Source: Apilactobacillus waqarii
GTDB taxonomy: Bacteria > Bacillota > Bacilli > Lactobacillales > Lactobacillaceae
Direction of reading: 5' to 3'
Assembly (NCBI RefSeq): GCF_019061205.1
Contig: NZ_JAHQYH010000010.1
Location: forward strand, 1 to 48,153
Length of the DNA stretch: 48,153 nt
Part shown: piece by piece, positions 1 to 7,984 of the stretch
How positions within the stretch are numbered: the stretch's first letter is position 1
Layout: each line of letters starts with the position of its first letter
Notes under the pieces: model-generated
Told to the model about the DNA's origin: nothing
Seen by the model: only the letters and a program-made list of their open reading frames with translations
The model's database searches: none
Position numbers and translations under genes: made by a program

Positions 1-9
1 GATAAATAG

Positions 10-126
10 TGTGGTGGCGATAGCTAGAAGGATACACCTGTTCCCATGCCGAACACAGAAGTTAAGCTTCTAAACGCCGATAGTAGTTGAGGGATCGCCC
101 TCTGCAAGGGTAGGACGTTGCCGCGC
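10..126 (+). rRNA. rrf: 5S ribosomal RNA
   Basis: The segment has the standard Firmicutes 5S layout: a TGTGGTGGCGATAG start, the conserved loop with CCCATGCCGAACACAGAAGTT, and an end (GGACGTTGCCGCGC) that pairs with the start to close helix I. It is the last rRNA gene of an operon whose 16S and 23S genes lie upstream of the window; bases 1-9 are the 23S-5S spacer. The ends are estimated from helix pairing and could be off by a base or two. Confidence 0.96.
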
Positions 127-135
127 GAATAAAAA

Positions 136-163
136 AGTCTTCGATGTAAATCGAAGGCTTTTT
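136..163 (+). terminator. Rho-independent terminator after 5S rRNA
   Basis: A 9-bp stem (AGTCTTCGA with TCGAAGGCT, one G-T pair) with a 6-nt loop is followed by a T run. It separates the 5S gene from the tRNA-Thr gene, so some transcripts may read through to the tRNA. Confidence 0.85.
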
Positions 164-172
164 GTTAATATT

Positions 173-245
173 GCCGTTTTAGCTCAGGAGGTAGAGCGTT
201 TCCATGGTAAGGAAGAGGTCCCGGGTTCAAATCCCGGAAACGGCT
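173..245 (+). tRNA. tRNA-Thr (anticodon GGT)
   Basis: A full cloverleaf can be folded: acceptor GCCGTTT pairs with AAACGGC, the D stem is GCTC/GAGC, the anticodon stem TTTCC/GGAAG carries the loop ATGGTAA with anticodon GGT at 206-208, and the T arm is CCGGG-TTCAAAT-CCCGG. The discriminator base is T and CCA is not encoded. It lies directly downstream of the 5S gene, as tRNAs often do in lactobacilli. Confidence 0.96.
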
Positions 246-250
246 TATAT

Positions 251-284
251 AAAAAAGACCAATCAATTCCGATTGGTCTTTTTT
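251..284. terminator. Bidirectional terminator between tRNA-Thr and helD
   Basis: A 14-bp perfect stem (A6-GACCAATC with GATTGGTC-T6) with a 6-nt loop has an A run on one side and a T run on the other. It can end both the rRNA/tRNA transcript on the plus strand and the helD transcript on the minus strand, whose stop codon is only a few bases away. Confidence 0.93.
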
Positions 285-289
285 GTTGG

Positions 290-2596
290 TTATTTAATTT
301 TTCTATCAATCTTAACTTCATTAATTGGTAGGTTAGCGTTTGCAATAATTGGTGAAACAGTACCATTACTAATTAATGTTAAGTGGTGCATTGCACGAGT
401 GGAAATTGTGTAAAGTGTTCCAACATAGTCATCATTTGGATAATTATCCTTAGAAACATTCCAAGCAATGACAGAATCGAATTCTAATCCCTTAGCTAGA
501 TAGATTGGCATGATTACCACACCCTTTGGAAGTGATCTGTCTGTATCAGCTAATAGGGTTGGATTAAGTTGGTTGTAGGTATGTTGATGAAGTTGTTTTG
601 CCTCAGTTAAGTTCTTAGTAACAATCGCTACAGTGCCTTCATCCTTTAACTCTTTTTTAGCACAATCGATTAAGGCATCAATACATTCTTGTTCGTTATG
701 ACGAATGAAAATTTCAGGTGATTTACCTGGACGGTTGAATGCTTCAATCTCATCACCGTTTGGTAATAATGATTTAGCAAAGTTAGTGATTGGATAAGTT
801 GAACGATATGATCTATTTAAAGTAATCAATCTGGATTTCTTAGTAGCAAATGCTTCGTTTAACTTATTTAGTAATTCTTGAGGAGCTTCAACCGCTTTGA
901 ACAATGCCTGTTCACTGTCACCGATTAAGTTAATCTTGGTTTGTGGGAAGGCATGTTTGATGTAAATCAATTGGGCAATTGAGTAATCCTGCATCTCGTC
1001 GACAAATAGGTATTGCATTGTTTGGTTTTGACCGCCACCAATCATTAAATCACGCATATATAGAAGTGGGGCAGCATCGTCCAATCGAACTTGGTGTAAT
1101 TCGATAGAATCAGCAAAGGCATCGACATCATTGTTCCATGCATCAACGTTTACGCCCTTTGGTAGGACTACTTGTTGCATGAAGCGTTGGTATTGAAGAT
1201 ATGGATCAAAAAATGAACCATTATACAAAGCATCGTATACTTTTCTGAAATGTTCAGTCACGATTTGTTTAGCGATGAAGTATCTTTCGTCATCCTCATC
1301 TTGGAAGCTCCCTAGTTGGTGACCTTCCATGAAATCATGATATTGTTCAGAGTTAAGTTGATCGATTGCATCATCAACCCATGGTTTGTAAACTTCAATT
1401 TCAATTCGTTTCTTCAAGATTTCAATTAAACGGTTCTTAGTCTTTAAGAACTTGTCAGCCGGTTTCATTTGTTTAGGTTGCGAAGCATAGATATCCTTAA
1501 TCACATCGGCATCGAAGAAGACCTTGCCATCGATTAGAATGCTTTGAAAGGCGATGTCATCATTGAAAACGGTATTGATATAGTTCTCAATTGAGGTCAT
1601 GTATTGATGACTGTGTTTAAATGATTGAATTGCTTTTTCATCATCGGTGTATGCTTGTTCAGTTTCATATTGGTCGAATAAACTTTGGACATTTACACCT
1701 TCAAGTCGGTGATCAATGAATTCTTGTAAAGTAACCTGTCTCATATTGCGTTCACCTAAACTAGGTAAGACGTCAGAAATATAATGTGAAAATAAACGGT
1801 TAGGGGAGAACAAAATAATTTGATCAGCTTGAAGTGAACTTCTGCTGTGGTATAGCAAGAATGCAATTCGCTGTAGAATCGCAGAAGTCTTACCGGAACC
1901 GGCAACCCCTTGAACAACAAGAAGGTCACTGTAGGTATCTCTGATGATATCGTTTTGTTCTTTTTGAATTGTTGAAACGATGTTTTGCATTACTTCATCA
2001 TGTTGTTGACCCAACACGGATTGAAGCATTTCATCACCCACGGTTTCGTTGGTATCAAACATGTTGTTGATTTGACCGTGACTAATTTGGAATTGACGTT
2101 TCTTTTCCAAGTCGGTACTTTGTTTACCGGCAGGGGTTTGATATGAAACTTTTCCCAACGTTCCGTTGTAATAGATACTAGATATTGGGGCACGCCAATC
2201 GTAGACTAGGAAGTTTTCATCATCGTCAACGAATGAAGCGGTACCGATGTACAAGCTTTCGGTATCATCATCTCCATCATCTTTGATATCAATGCGACCA
2301 AAGTATGGAGAATCAGCTAATTTTTTGTATGTTTCAAGTTGATTTTTAATGATTGCTTCGCTTTGGACTACCTTATTAACTAGTCCTCTTTGTTGTTGGA
2401 GGTCAGCGGAAGTTTCAATTCTATCATCGACTTCGACGTAGTTAACAGAAGTATTGTTACCGTAGTTTTGTTGAACACGCTTTGTTTCATTGTGTGCCTT
2501 TTGGTATTCAGCTTCTGTCTTGTCGATTCGTTTGTGTAATTTGGCGACAACTTTATCGACACGATTTTGTTCATTTGTAAGATCGTTATTAGCCAT
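290..2596 (-). CDS. helD: RNA polymerase recycling motor ATPase HelD
   Basis: This 768-residue superfamily 1 helicase-like ATPase matches the size of Bacillus HelD (about 770). The N-terminal 90 residues are charged and helical, as in the coiled-coil arm that enters the RNA polymerase secondary channel. Walker A (GVAGSGKTSA) lies near residue 230, a Walker B type FVDEMQDYS further on, and helicase motif LNRSYRST and a C-terminal motif LAKGLEFDSVI follow. In Bacillus, HelD clears RNA polymerase stuck after termination, using ATP and acting together with the delta subunit, also encoded here (21228-21809). The start is preceded by AGGAGG. The gene diverges from trpS and ends at a shared terminator. 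Confidence 0.95.
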   Translation of the reverse strand: MANNDLTNEQNRVDKVVAKLHKRIDKTEAEYQKAHNETKRVQQNYGNNTSVNYVEVDDRIETSADLQQQRGLVNKVVQSEAIIKNQLETYKKLADSPYFGRIDIKDDGDDDTESLYIGTASFVDDDENFLVYDWRAPISSIYYNGTLGKVSYQTPAGKQSTDLEKKRQFQISHGQINNMFDTNETVGDEMLQSVLGQQHDEVMQNIVSTIQKEQNDIIRDTYSDLLVVQGVAGSGKTSAILQRIAFLLYHSRSSLQADQIILFSPNRLFSHYISDVLPSLGERNMRQVTLQEFIDHRLEGVNVQSLFDQYETEQAYTDDEKAIQSFKHSHQYMTSIENYINTVFNDDIAFQSILIDGKVFFDADVIKDIYASQPKQMKPADKFLKTKNRLIEILKKRIEIEVYKPWVDDAIDQLNSEQYHDFMEGHQLGSFQDEDDERYFIAKQIVTEHFRKVYDALYNGSFFDPYLQYQRFMQQVVLPKGVNVDAWNNDVDAFADSIELHQVRLDDAAPLLYMRDLMIGGGQNQTMQYLFVDEMQDYSIAQLIYIKHAFPQTKINLIGDSEQALFKAVEAPQELLNKLNEAFATKKSRLITLNRSYRSTYPITNFAKSLLPNGDEIEAFNRPGKSPEIFIRHNEQECIDALIDCAKKELKDEGTVAIVTKNLTEAKQLHQHTYNQLNPTLLADTDRSLPKGVVIMPIYLAKGLEFDSVIAWNVSKDNYPNDDYVGTLYTISTRAMHHLTLISNGTVSPIIANANLPINEVKIDRKIK

Positions 2597-2642
2597 TTTT
2601 ACCTCCTGATTTATTGTTAAATCCGTTCATTTATGCTCAATA

Positions 2643-2671
2643 ATTCTAATTAGATTTGGCCGTCATGTCAA
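2643..2671 (-). promoter_or_regulatory. Sigma-A promoter of helD
   Basis: Read on the minus strand, a consensus -35 TTGACA (2666-2671) is separated by exactly 17 bp from a -10 TAGAAT (2643-2648), about 50 bp upstream of the helD start. Confidence 0.8.
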
Positions 2672-2683
2672 TTAATATCCTTT

Positions 2684-2712
2684 TTGACATGTCAATTTAA
2701 ATCCAGTAAAAT
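2684..2712 (+). promoter_or_regulatory. Sigma-A promoter of trpS
   Basis: A perfect -35 TTGACA (2684-2689), a 17-bp spacer and a -10 TAAAAT (2707-2712) lie just upstream of the T-box leader. The -35 is part of the 12-bp palindrome TTGACATGTCAA (2684-2695). The -35 of the divergent helD promoter is only 12 bp away. Confidence 0.85.
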
Positions 2713-2722
2713 ATAGTTAATA

Positions 2723-2907
2723 TTAAAGTAAGTAGCGATGTCATTTACAGAGAGATTATGTATTACTGAAAGTAATCACGACTAGCGAAATGGATGAATT
2801 TATGGGATTGCACCCTTATCGCAGAGTGGCAAATGATTATACATTTGCAAGTTAGGTGGTACCGCGCTCAAGCGTCCTATTGTTTTTTAACAATGGGGCG
2901 CTTTTTT
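2723..2907 (+). promoter_or_regulatory. T-box riboswitch (tRNA-Trp sensing) of trpS
   Basis: The T-box core AGGTGGTACCGCG (2854-2866) is intact. It is followed by a 12-bp terminator stem (2871-2882 with 2890-2901) and seven Ts. Upstream is a Stem I region with an AGAGA motif near 2751. Pairing GCGAT near 2734 with ATTGC (2807-2811) puts TGG at 2803-2805 in the specifier position, the Trp codon expected for trpS. A second TGG at 2791-2793 is a less likely specifier. Uncharged tRNA-Trp should stabilise the antiterminator and switch trpS on. Confidence 0.93.
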
Positions 2908-2925
2908 TGGAAAGGAAGTAACAAA

Positions 2926-3945
2926 ATGGCAGATAAAAAAGTAATTCTAACTGGTGATCGACCAACTGGTAAACTACATATCGGACACTACGTTGGATCG
3001 TTAAAGAATAGAGTTGCATTACAAAACTCAGGTGAATATGACACCAATATCATGATTGCGGATATGCAAGCATTAACTGATAATGCGCGTGACCCAGAAA
3101 AAATCAGAAACTCACTATTACAAGTAGCTTTGGATTACTTAGCTGTCGGAATTGACCCAGAAAAATCAACAATCTTGGTTCAATCACAAATTCCTGCACT
3201 AAACGAATTAACAATGCACTACTTAAACTTAGTTTCAGTTAACCGTTTGAAGAGAAACCCAACTGTTAAGACTGAAATTCAACAAAAGAAGTTTGGTGAA
3301 AGTGTTCCTGCTGGATTCTTTATTTACCCAGTCAGTCAAGCTGCAGATATTACAGCATTTAAGGCCGACACTGTTCCAGTTGGTGAAGACCAAGAACCAA
3401 TGCTAGAACAAACTAGAGAAATTGTTAGAAGTATCAACGGTATCTACGGTAAAGACGTATTAGTTGAACCAGAAGGATACTTCCCACCAAAGGGAATGGG
3501 TAGAATTCCTGGTTTAGATGGAAACGCTAAGATGAGTAAATCATTGAACAACGCCATCTACTTAGCAGATGATGCTGATACCATTCAAAAGAAAGTAATG
3601 TCAATGTACACTGACCCTAACCACATTCACGTGGAAGATCCTGGTCAAGTCGAAGGAAACACTGTATTTACTTACCTAGACATCTTTGCTGACGACAAGC
3701 AAAAGGTTGCCGACTTAAAGGAACAATACAGACACGGTGGTCTAGGTGATGTGAAGATTAAACGTTACTTAAACGAAGTATTACAAGCTGAATTGGCACC
3801 AATCAGAGAACGTCGTGAACAATTTGAAAAGGATCCACAAGCTGTTTATGACATTTTAAAGGCTGGTAGTGACAAAGCGAATAAGGTAGCCAACCAAACC
3901 CTAGATGAAGTAAGGGATGCTATTGGTATTAATTACTTTAAATAA
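2926..3945 (+). CDS. trpS: Tryptophan-tRNA ligase
   Basis: This 339-residue class I aminoacyl-tRNA synthetase attaches tryptophan to tRNA-Trp in the cytoplasm. The HIGH-type motif is [12 protein letters not shown] near the N terminus and the KMSKS motif is [12 protein letters not shown] near residue 200. The length fits bacterial TrpRS (about 330). The ATG at 2926 is chosen because the T-box terminator and an AAAGGAAGT ribosome binding site lie directly upstream; in-frame codons reaching back to 2794 belong to the leader RNA. The T-box controls it by charged tRNA-Trp level. Confidence 0.97.
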   Translation: MADKKVILTGDRPTGKLHIGHYVGSLKNRVALQNSGEYDTNIMIADMQALTDNARDPEKIRNSLLQVALDYLAVGIDPEKSTILVQSQIPALNELTMHYLNLVSVNRLKRNPTVKTEIQQKKFGESVPAGFFIYPVSQAADITAFKADTVPVGEDQEPMLEQTREIVRSINGIYGKDVLVEPEGYFPPKGMGRIPGLDGNAKMSKSLNNAIYLADDADTIQKKVMSMYTDPNHIHVEDPGQVEGNTVFTYLDIFADDKQKVADLKEQYRHGGLGDVKIKRYLNEVLQAELAPIRERREQFEKDPQAVYDILKAGSDKANKVANQTLDEVRDAIGINYFK

Positions 3946-3967
3946 AAAACTATTTTAGGAGTTTAGG

Positions 3968-4909
3968 GTGAATCGGATGGAGAACTTAGTAATTGTTGAC
4001 ATCGGTTCGAATTCTGCTCGAATGTCCATCTATCGGATTGAAAATGACGGCTATTGCGTTGAGATAAAACGTAGTAAGAGTGATAGTCGTTTATCCGAAG
4101 GGATGGGGAAAGAAAAGATTCTACAACCGGTTGCAATTAATCGGACAATTAATGCTATAAAGTCTTTCAAAAGAATTTATAGCTCAATGAATAATGCCAC
4201 TGTGATTACCATTGCAACTGCTGCGGTTCGACAAGCTGAAAACCAAAAAGCTTTTATTCGCAAGGTAAGAAAGAAAGTTGGCTTAGACGTTAGAGTCCTA
4301 TCAGGTCGTGAAGAAGCTTATTATGATTATTTAGGTGTCGTTAATAAGATTAAGATGAACGACTACATGGTGATGGATATTGGTGGTGCCAGTATCGAAT
4401 TAGTCCGCGTTCAAGGTAAGAAACGTCGTGACTTAATTAGTTTACCAATTGGTGCCGTTAATATTTCTGAACGTTTTAAATTGAATAACTCAGTTCATGC
4501 AGCTGACTTATTCAATGCGCAACGTTTCTTAAAGGAAAACATACATCGTGTTCCTTGGCTTAAAAAAGCTGATCACTATCAATTAGTTGTGTTGGGGGGA
4601 GCTGCTAGAAGTTTAGCGAGAATTAATCGCAGTCATCAACACTTCAAGAACTCTGATAACCTAAATGGCTATCACCTAAATCAACGACAAGTGATGGGAA
4701 CGTATGAATTACTTTTACGTAAGAACTTACACAATCGAAAAGAAATTCACGGATTAGAAAACGAGCGAGCTGATATTATACTAGGTGGTCTACTACCTCT
4801 TATTACAGTCATTGATGAAATTGATTCACGAAGAATCGTATTTTCAGAAGGTGGCGTAAGAGAAGGACTTATTGCTGAATATATAAAGAAGCACTATCGA
4901 AACTATTAA
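3968..4909 (+). CDS. ppx: Exopolyphosphatase, Ppx/GppA family
   Basis: This 313-residue protein has the ASKHA-fold phosphate motifs of the Ppx/GppA family: VDIGSNSARMSIY at the N terminus, VMDIGGASIELV near residue 140 and VVLGGAARSLAR near residue 210. The family removes terminal phosphate from polyphosphate or hydrolyses pppGpp; the single-domain length does not tell which. The GTG start at 3968 is preferred because AGGAG ends 6 bases before it; an in-frame ATG at 3977 is the alternative. It follows trpS by 22 bases, so it probably shares the T-box transcript. No polyphosphate kinase gene is next to it. Confidence 0.88.
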   Translation: MNRMENLVIVDIGSNSARMSIYRIENDGYCVEIKRSKSDSRLSEGMGKEKILQPVAINRTINAIKSFKRIYSSMNNATVITIATAAVRQAENQKAFIRKVRKKVGLDVRVLSGREEAYYDYLGVVNKIKMNDYMVMDIGGASIELVRVQGKKRRDLISLPIGAVNISERFKLNNSVHAADLFNAQRFLKENIHRVPWLKKADHYQLVVLGGAARSLARINRSHQHFKNSDNLNGYHLNQRQVMGTYELLLRKNLHNRKEIHGLENERADIILGGLLPLITVIDEIDSRRIVFSEGGVREGLIAEYIKKHYRNY

Positions 4910-4911
4910 AG

Positions 4912-4947
4912 AGGTTTTTAATCCATTGACGGGTTAAAAACCTTTTT
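4912..4947 (+). terminator. Terminator after ppx
   Basis: A 10-bp stem AGGTTTTTAA/TTAAAAACCT with a 12-nt loop is followed by five Ts, directly after the ppx stop. Confidence 0.85.
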
Positions 4948-5016
4948 AAATGCTTGAATTTTAAATAATGTTATTATAAATATCAGATATAAATACCGCA
5001 TCCGGGGGGACTAATA

Positions 5017-6282
5017 ATGGGAACTTTCAAACATTTCTACCATCGTAATTATGATGATAGAATGAAACTAATCAGTGAATTCGCTGGATTAGACATGAAT
5101 CAAAAACATGAAATGACTAGCGACTATCACCAATCAAGTGATAGTTTAGTTGAAAACTATGTAACTGATTACTCCATTCCAGAAGGAGTGGCCGTTAATT
5201 TTATGATTAATGGTATTGAAAAAATTGTTCCAATGGTAACAGAAGAACCATCCGTGATTGCGGCGGCTAGTAACGGTGCCCGTTTATTTGCTAAGGGTAG
5301 CGGGATTACTGCCGAAGTATTAGGTCGTAATCTAATGGGCCAAATCGTTGTTAAAACACACGATATCAACCTATTGATTGGAATCGTCAATACACATCAA
5401 GAACATATTATCGATATCGCAAACCAATCACATCCATCGATTCTAGAATACGGTGGTGGTGCTAAGAAGGTGCGCGTCAGAAAACTAGATGATGACTATG
5501 CATCAGTTGACTTGTTTGTGAACGTTGGTGAAGCGATGGGCGCAAACATCATTAACTCAATGCTAGAATCTACTTCTGAGTTTATTGAAGAACGTGTTAG
5601 TGGGGATGTGTTGATGAGCATCCTATCTAACTACGGTGAAGATAACCTGGTTAAGGTATCCGGATCCATTCCAGTTAGCCAATTGGGAAACCCTGATACG
5701 AACGGTATGAATGTGGCAAATAGAATTGTTGAAGCATCACACATCGCTCAAATAGATCCATATCGTGCTGCTACCCATAACAAGGGCATCATGAATGGAA
5801 TCGATGCTGTGGTAATGGCAATGGGTAACGATTGGCGTGCGGTTGAAGCTGGTGTTCATTCATACGCCAGCAAAGATGGCCAATACAAGGGATTATCCAA
5901 CTGGTCAATTGATGGTGACAATTTAGTTGGTGAGATGACAATTCCGTTGTCATTAGGATTTATCGGTGGTGCCGTGAAGGTATTACCAAAGGTTAAAATC
6001 AACCAACAACTATCGCAAGTAACCTCAAAGAAAGAGTTAAGCCAAGTGGTTGCTTCAGTTGGGTTAGCCCAAAACCTAGCGGCTCTAAAGGCCTTAGTTA
6101 CCGATGGAATTCAAAAGGGACATATGAACCTTCAATTGAATTCATTAGTGATGAGTGCCGGAGCCAAGGGCGAAGAAGTAAAACAAGTGGTTTCAGAAAT
6201 GATAGCCAACCATTTAAACGACTTAAAGTCAGCACAAAAAATCTTAAACCAAATTAGAAATAATAATGAAGGTGAATTTTAA
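5017..6282 (+). CDS. mvaA: Hydroxymethylglutaryl-CoA reductase, class II
   Basis: The enzyme reduces HMG-CoA to mevalonate, the committed step of the mevalonate route to isoprenoids. At 421 residues it fits class II (bacterial) reductases, which lack the membrane anchor. Visible family motifs are the substrate-binding EEPSVIAAASNGARL near residue 77, the GEAMGANIINSMLE block near residue 175 and ATHNKGIMNGIDAV near residue 255, which holds the catalytic lysine. A GGGGGG-type ribosome binding site precedes the ATG. It opens a four-gene run ending at 8836, and its stop overlaps the start of the next gene (TAATG), implying translational coupling. No clean promoter was seen, only AT-rich sequence at 4950-4985. 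Confidence 0.96.
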   Translation: MGTFKHFYHRNYDDRMKLISEFAGLDMNQKHEMTSDYHQSSDSLVENYVTDYSIPEGVAVNFMINGIEKIVPMVTEEPSVIAAASNGARLFAKGSGITAEVLGRNLMGQIVVKTHDINLLIGIVNTHQEHIIDIANQSHPSILEYGGGAKKVRVRKLDDDYASVDLFVNVGEAMGANIINSMLESTSEFIEERVSGDVLMSILSNYGEDNLVKVSGSIPVSQLGNPDTNGMNVANRIVEASHIAQIDPYRAATHNKGIMNGIDAVVMAMGNDWRAVEAGVHSYASKDGQYKGLSNWSIDGDNLVGEMTIPLSLGFIGGAVKVLPKVKINQQLSQVTSKKELSQVVASVGLAQNLAALKALVTDGIQKGHMNLQLNSLVMSAGAKGEEVKQVVSEMIANHLNDLKSAQKILNQIRNNNEGEF

Positions 6283-7244
6283 TGGAAATCGAATTAAATC
6301 AAGACACACAAAGTTTAATTAACGTTGTAAACAAATTTTTCCCAGGTAAAATTGAAGTTCAATTTATCGGACAACTTCAATCTGGATACGTTAGACATGA
6401 TCAAGCACAAGTGGTACAAGACGGTAAGAACCTATTTGTTCAAATCTCAGACATGTCAGCTCCTAACTACACGGCTTCACACGAACTAATTCACTTGTTG
6501 ATGACACTACGTGGTTTCCCACAAGTATTCTTCTCACTATCAACAGGTCAAGACGAATTAGACGAACAACTAGAAGTAATGGGAACTGAACTATTTGATA
6601 TTGTTGCTCACTTTGTCGTTGTTTCAGAACAAAGAAAACACGGTCTAATCAACGAAGACATCGAAAAAATGTACCTAAAGGGAATTCAAAACACAATTGA
6701 ACCTGAACCAGAAGAATTAGATAACGCCATGGAATTACGTCTATTGACTCTAATCGACGCTCACGTATTCTACGGTGACAAGTTCGATTCATTTGCTCGT
6801 CCAACCCTTGAAAAGGATTACCCAGTTGCTCTAAAGGCTGCTGATGAAATCTACAAGATTATCACTGAAAAACCAACTGATTCACCATTTGGTTTCAGAA
6901 GAAACGTTGTTAAGTTATTCAAGGCCTTTGATGAACAACTAAAGAAGTGGGGACTACCTGCATTGCATAACTCAGAATTTGCAACTATCTCCAGTGTTGT
7001 TTCAGAAAGACAACTAAACTTAAACGTAAAACAACAATTTGAAATCTTCCATTCGGAATTACATGATAAGGAAACTGGTCGTCGTGCATACGTCGGTTTC
7101 AACAAGTCAGATGATCAAAACTCATTCGTCATTCCTGCGCCAACCGGTATGGATGACAGTCCAGAATACTTCAAGAAATTATACGCTATGACTGTTCAAG
7201 AATTATTTAAAGAACTAAAAATGCCATATATCATTAGAAAATAA
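6282..7244 (+). CDS. Uncharacterised protein (IpaB/EvcA-type annotation in lactobacilli) with HExxH motif
   Basis: This 320-residue soluble protein has no signal peptide or membrane segment. From memory it resembles lactobacillar proteins labelled IpaB/EvcA family, a name with no proven function. What can be seen is a zincin-like HELIH at residues 67-71 in a helical context (ASHELIHLLMTLRG), followed by an acidic helix (DELDEQLEVMGTELFDIVAH) that could give a third metal ligand. This suggests, without proving, a metallopeptidase-like fold. The start codon overlaps the HMG-CoA reductase stop (TAATG), so the two are probably made together. A sirtuin follows 16 bases later. Leucine CTA codons are notably frequent. 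Confidence 0.75.
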   Translation: MEIELNQDTQSLINVVNKFFPGKIEVQFIGQLQSGYVRHDQAQVVQDGKNLFVQISDMSAPNYTASHELIHLLMTLRGFPQVFFSLSTGQDELDEQLEVMGTELFDIVAHFVVVSEQRKHGLINEDIEKMYLKGIQNTIEPEPEELDNAMELRLLTLIDAHVFYGDKFDSFARPTLEKDYPVALKAADEIYKIITEKPTDSPFGFRRNVVKLFKAFDEQLKKWGLPALHNSEFATISSVVSERQLNLNVKQQFEIFHSELHDKETGRRAYVGFNKSDDQNSFVIPAPTGMDDSPEYFKKLYAMTVQELFKELKMPYIIRK

Positions 7245-7260
7245 GGCAGGAGGCAATCTG

Positions 7261-7965
7261 ATGGATAAGGAAATTCAATCATTATTTGATAATGCAAAAA
7301 ACATTGTATTTTTGACAGGAGCCGGGGTATCGACAGCTTCCAACATTCCAGACTATCGTTCTAAGAATGGGCTATACGCAACTGATACAACTGGAAAACC
7401 AGCTGAATATTATTTAAGTCATGCATGTTTAGTTAATGAGCCAGATGTGTTCTACACATTTGTGAAAGAAAATATGTACTATCCAGATGCCAAACCTAAT
7501 GTAATTCACGAAAAGCAAGCTGAACTTACTAGGGAAGGTAGATCCAGTGTAATCACTCAAAACGTTGATGGATTATACGGTGCTGCTGACACCAAGAACT
7601 TAATTGAATTTCACGGCAATCTATACGACGTATATTGCCAAAAGTGCCATCAAAGAGTTGATTGGCATGAATATATGCAAAGCGACAAACACACTGATTG
7701 CGGTGGAACACTTCGTCCAGGAATCGTTTTATACGATGAGGGACTTAACCAAGCCAAGGTGGTCAATAGTGTGCAACTAATGGAAAAGGCCGACTTGGTA
7801 GTAATCGTTGGAACTTCCATGCGGGTCTACCCATTTGCTGGACTATTGGATTACAGAAATCCGGGTGCCAAAGTAATTGCGGTTAACCAGGAAAAGTTAA
7901 ACTTAGGAATCGATTTTAAGATGATTCAAGAGGATGCAACGAAATTCTTTAGTGAATTGAAATAA
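7261..7965 (+). CDS. NAD-dependent protein deacylase, Sir2 family
   Basis: This 234-residue sirtuin contains GAGVSTASNIPDYRS (NAD binding) at residues 20-34, TQNVDGLY, the catalytic histidine in EFHGNL, and GTSMRVYPF near residue 183. The family removes acyl groups from protein lysines, consuming NAD+, in the cytoplasm. The zinc site is unusual: C126 and C129 form a CxxC, but the second pair is H144 and C147 (HTDC) rather than CxxC. AGGAGG lies just before the ATG. It sits in the HMG-CoA reductase operon, between the HExxH protein and a DUF72 protein; substrates cannot be deduced. Confidence 0.93.
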   Translation: MDKEIQSLFDNAKNIVFLTGAGVSTASNIPDYRSKNGLYATDTTGKPAEYYLSHACLVNEPDVFYTFVKENMYYPDAKPNVIHEKQAELTREGRSSVITQNVDGLYGAADTKNLIEFHGNLYDVYCQKCHQRVDWHEYMQSDKHTDCGGTLRPGIVLYDEGLNQAKVVNSVQLMEKADLVVIVGTSMRVYPFAGLLDYRNPGAKVIAVNQEKLNLGIDFKMIQEDATKFFSELK

Positions 7966-7984
7966 GAAGGAAGATGATGGTTTA

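Noticed and set aside
204-413. Short reading frames across tRNA-Thr and the helD end
   Set aside because: They overlap the tRNA, a terminator and the helD coding strand, with no ribosome binding site.
2794-2925. In-frame extension of trpS by 44 residues
   Set aside because: It runs through the T-box core and terminator and has no ribosome binding site; the ATG at 2926 has one.
6450-6457. Third GACATGTC palindrome
   Set aside because: It lies inside the HExxH protein gene, far from any promoter; one chance copy of an 8-mer is expected in a window of this size.
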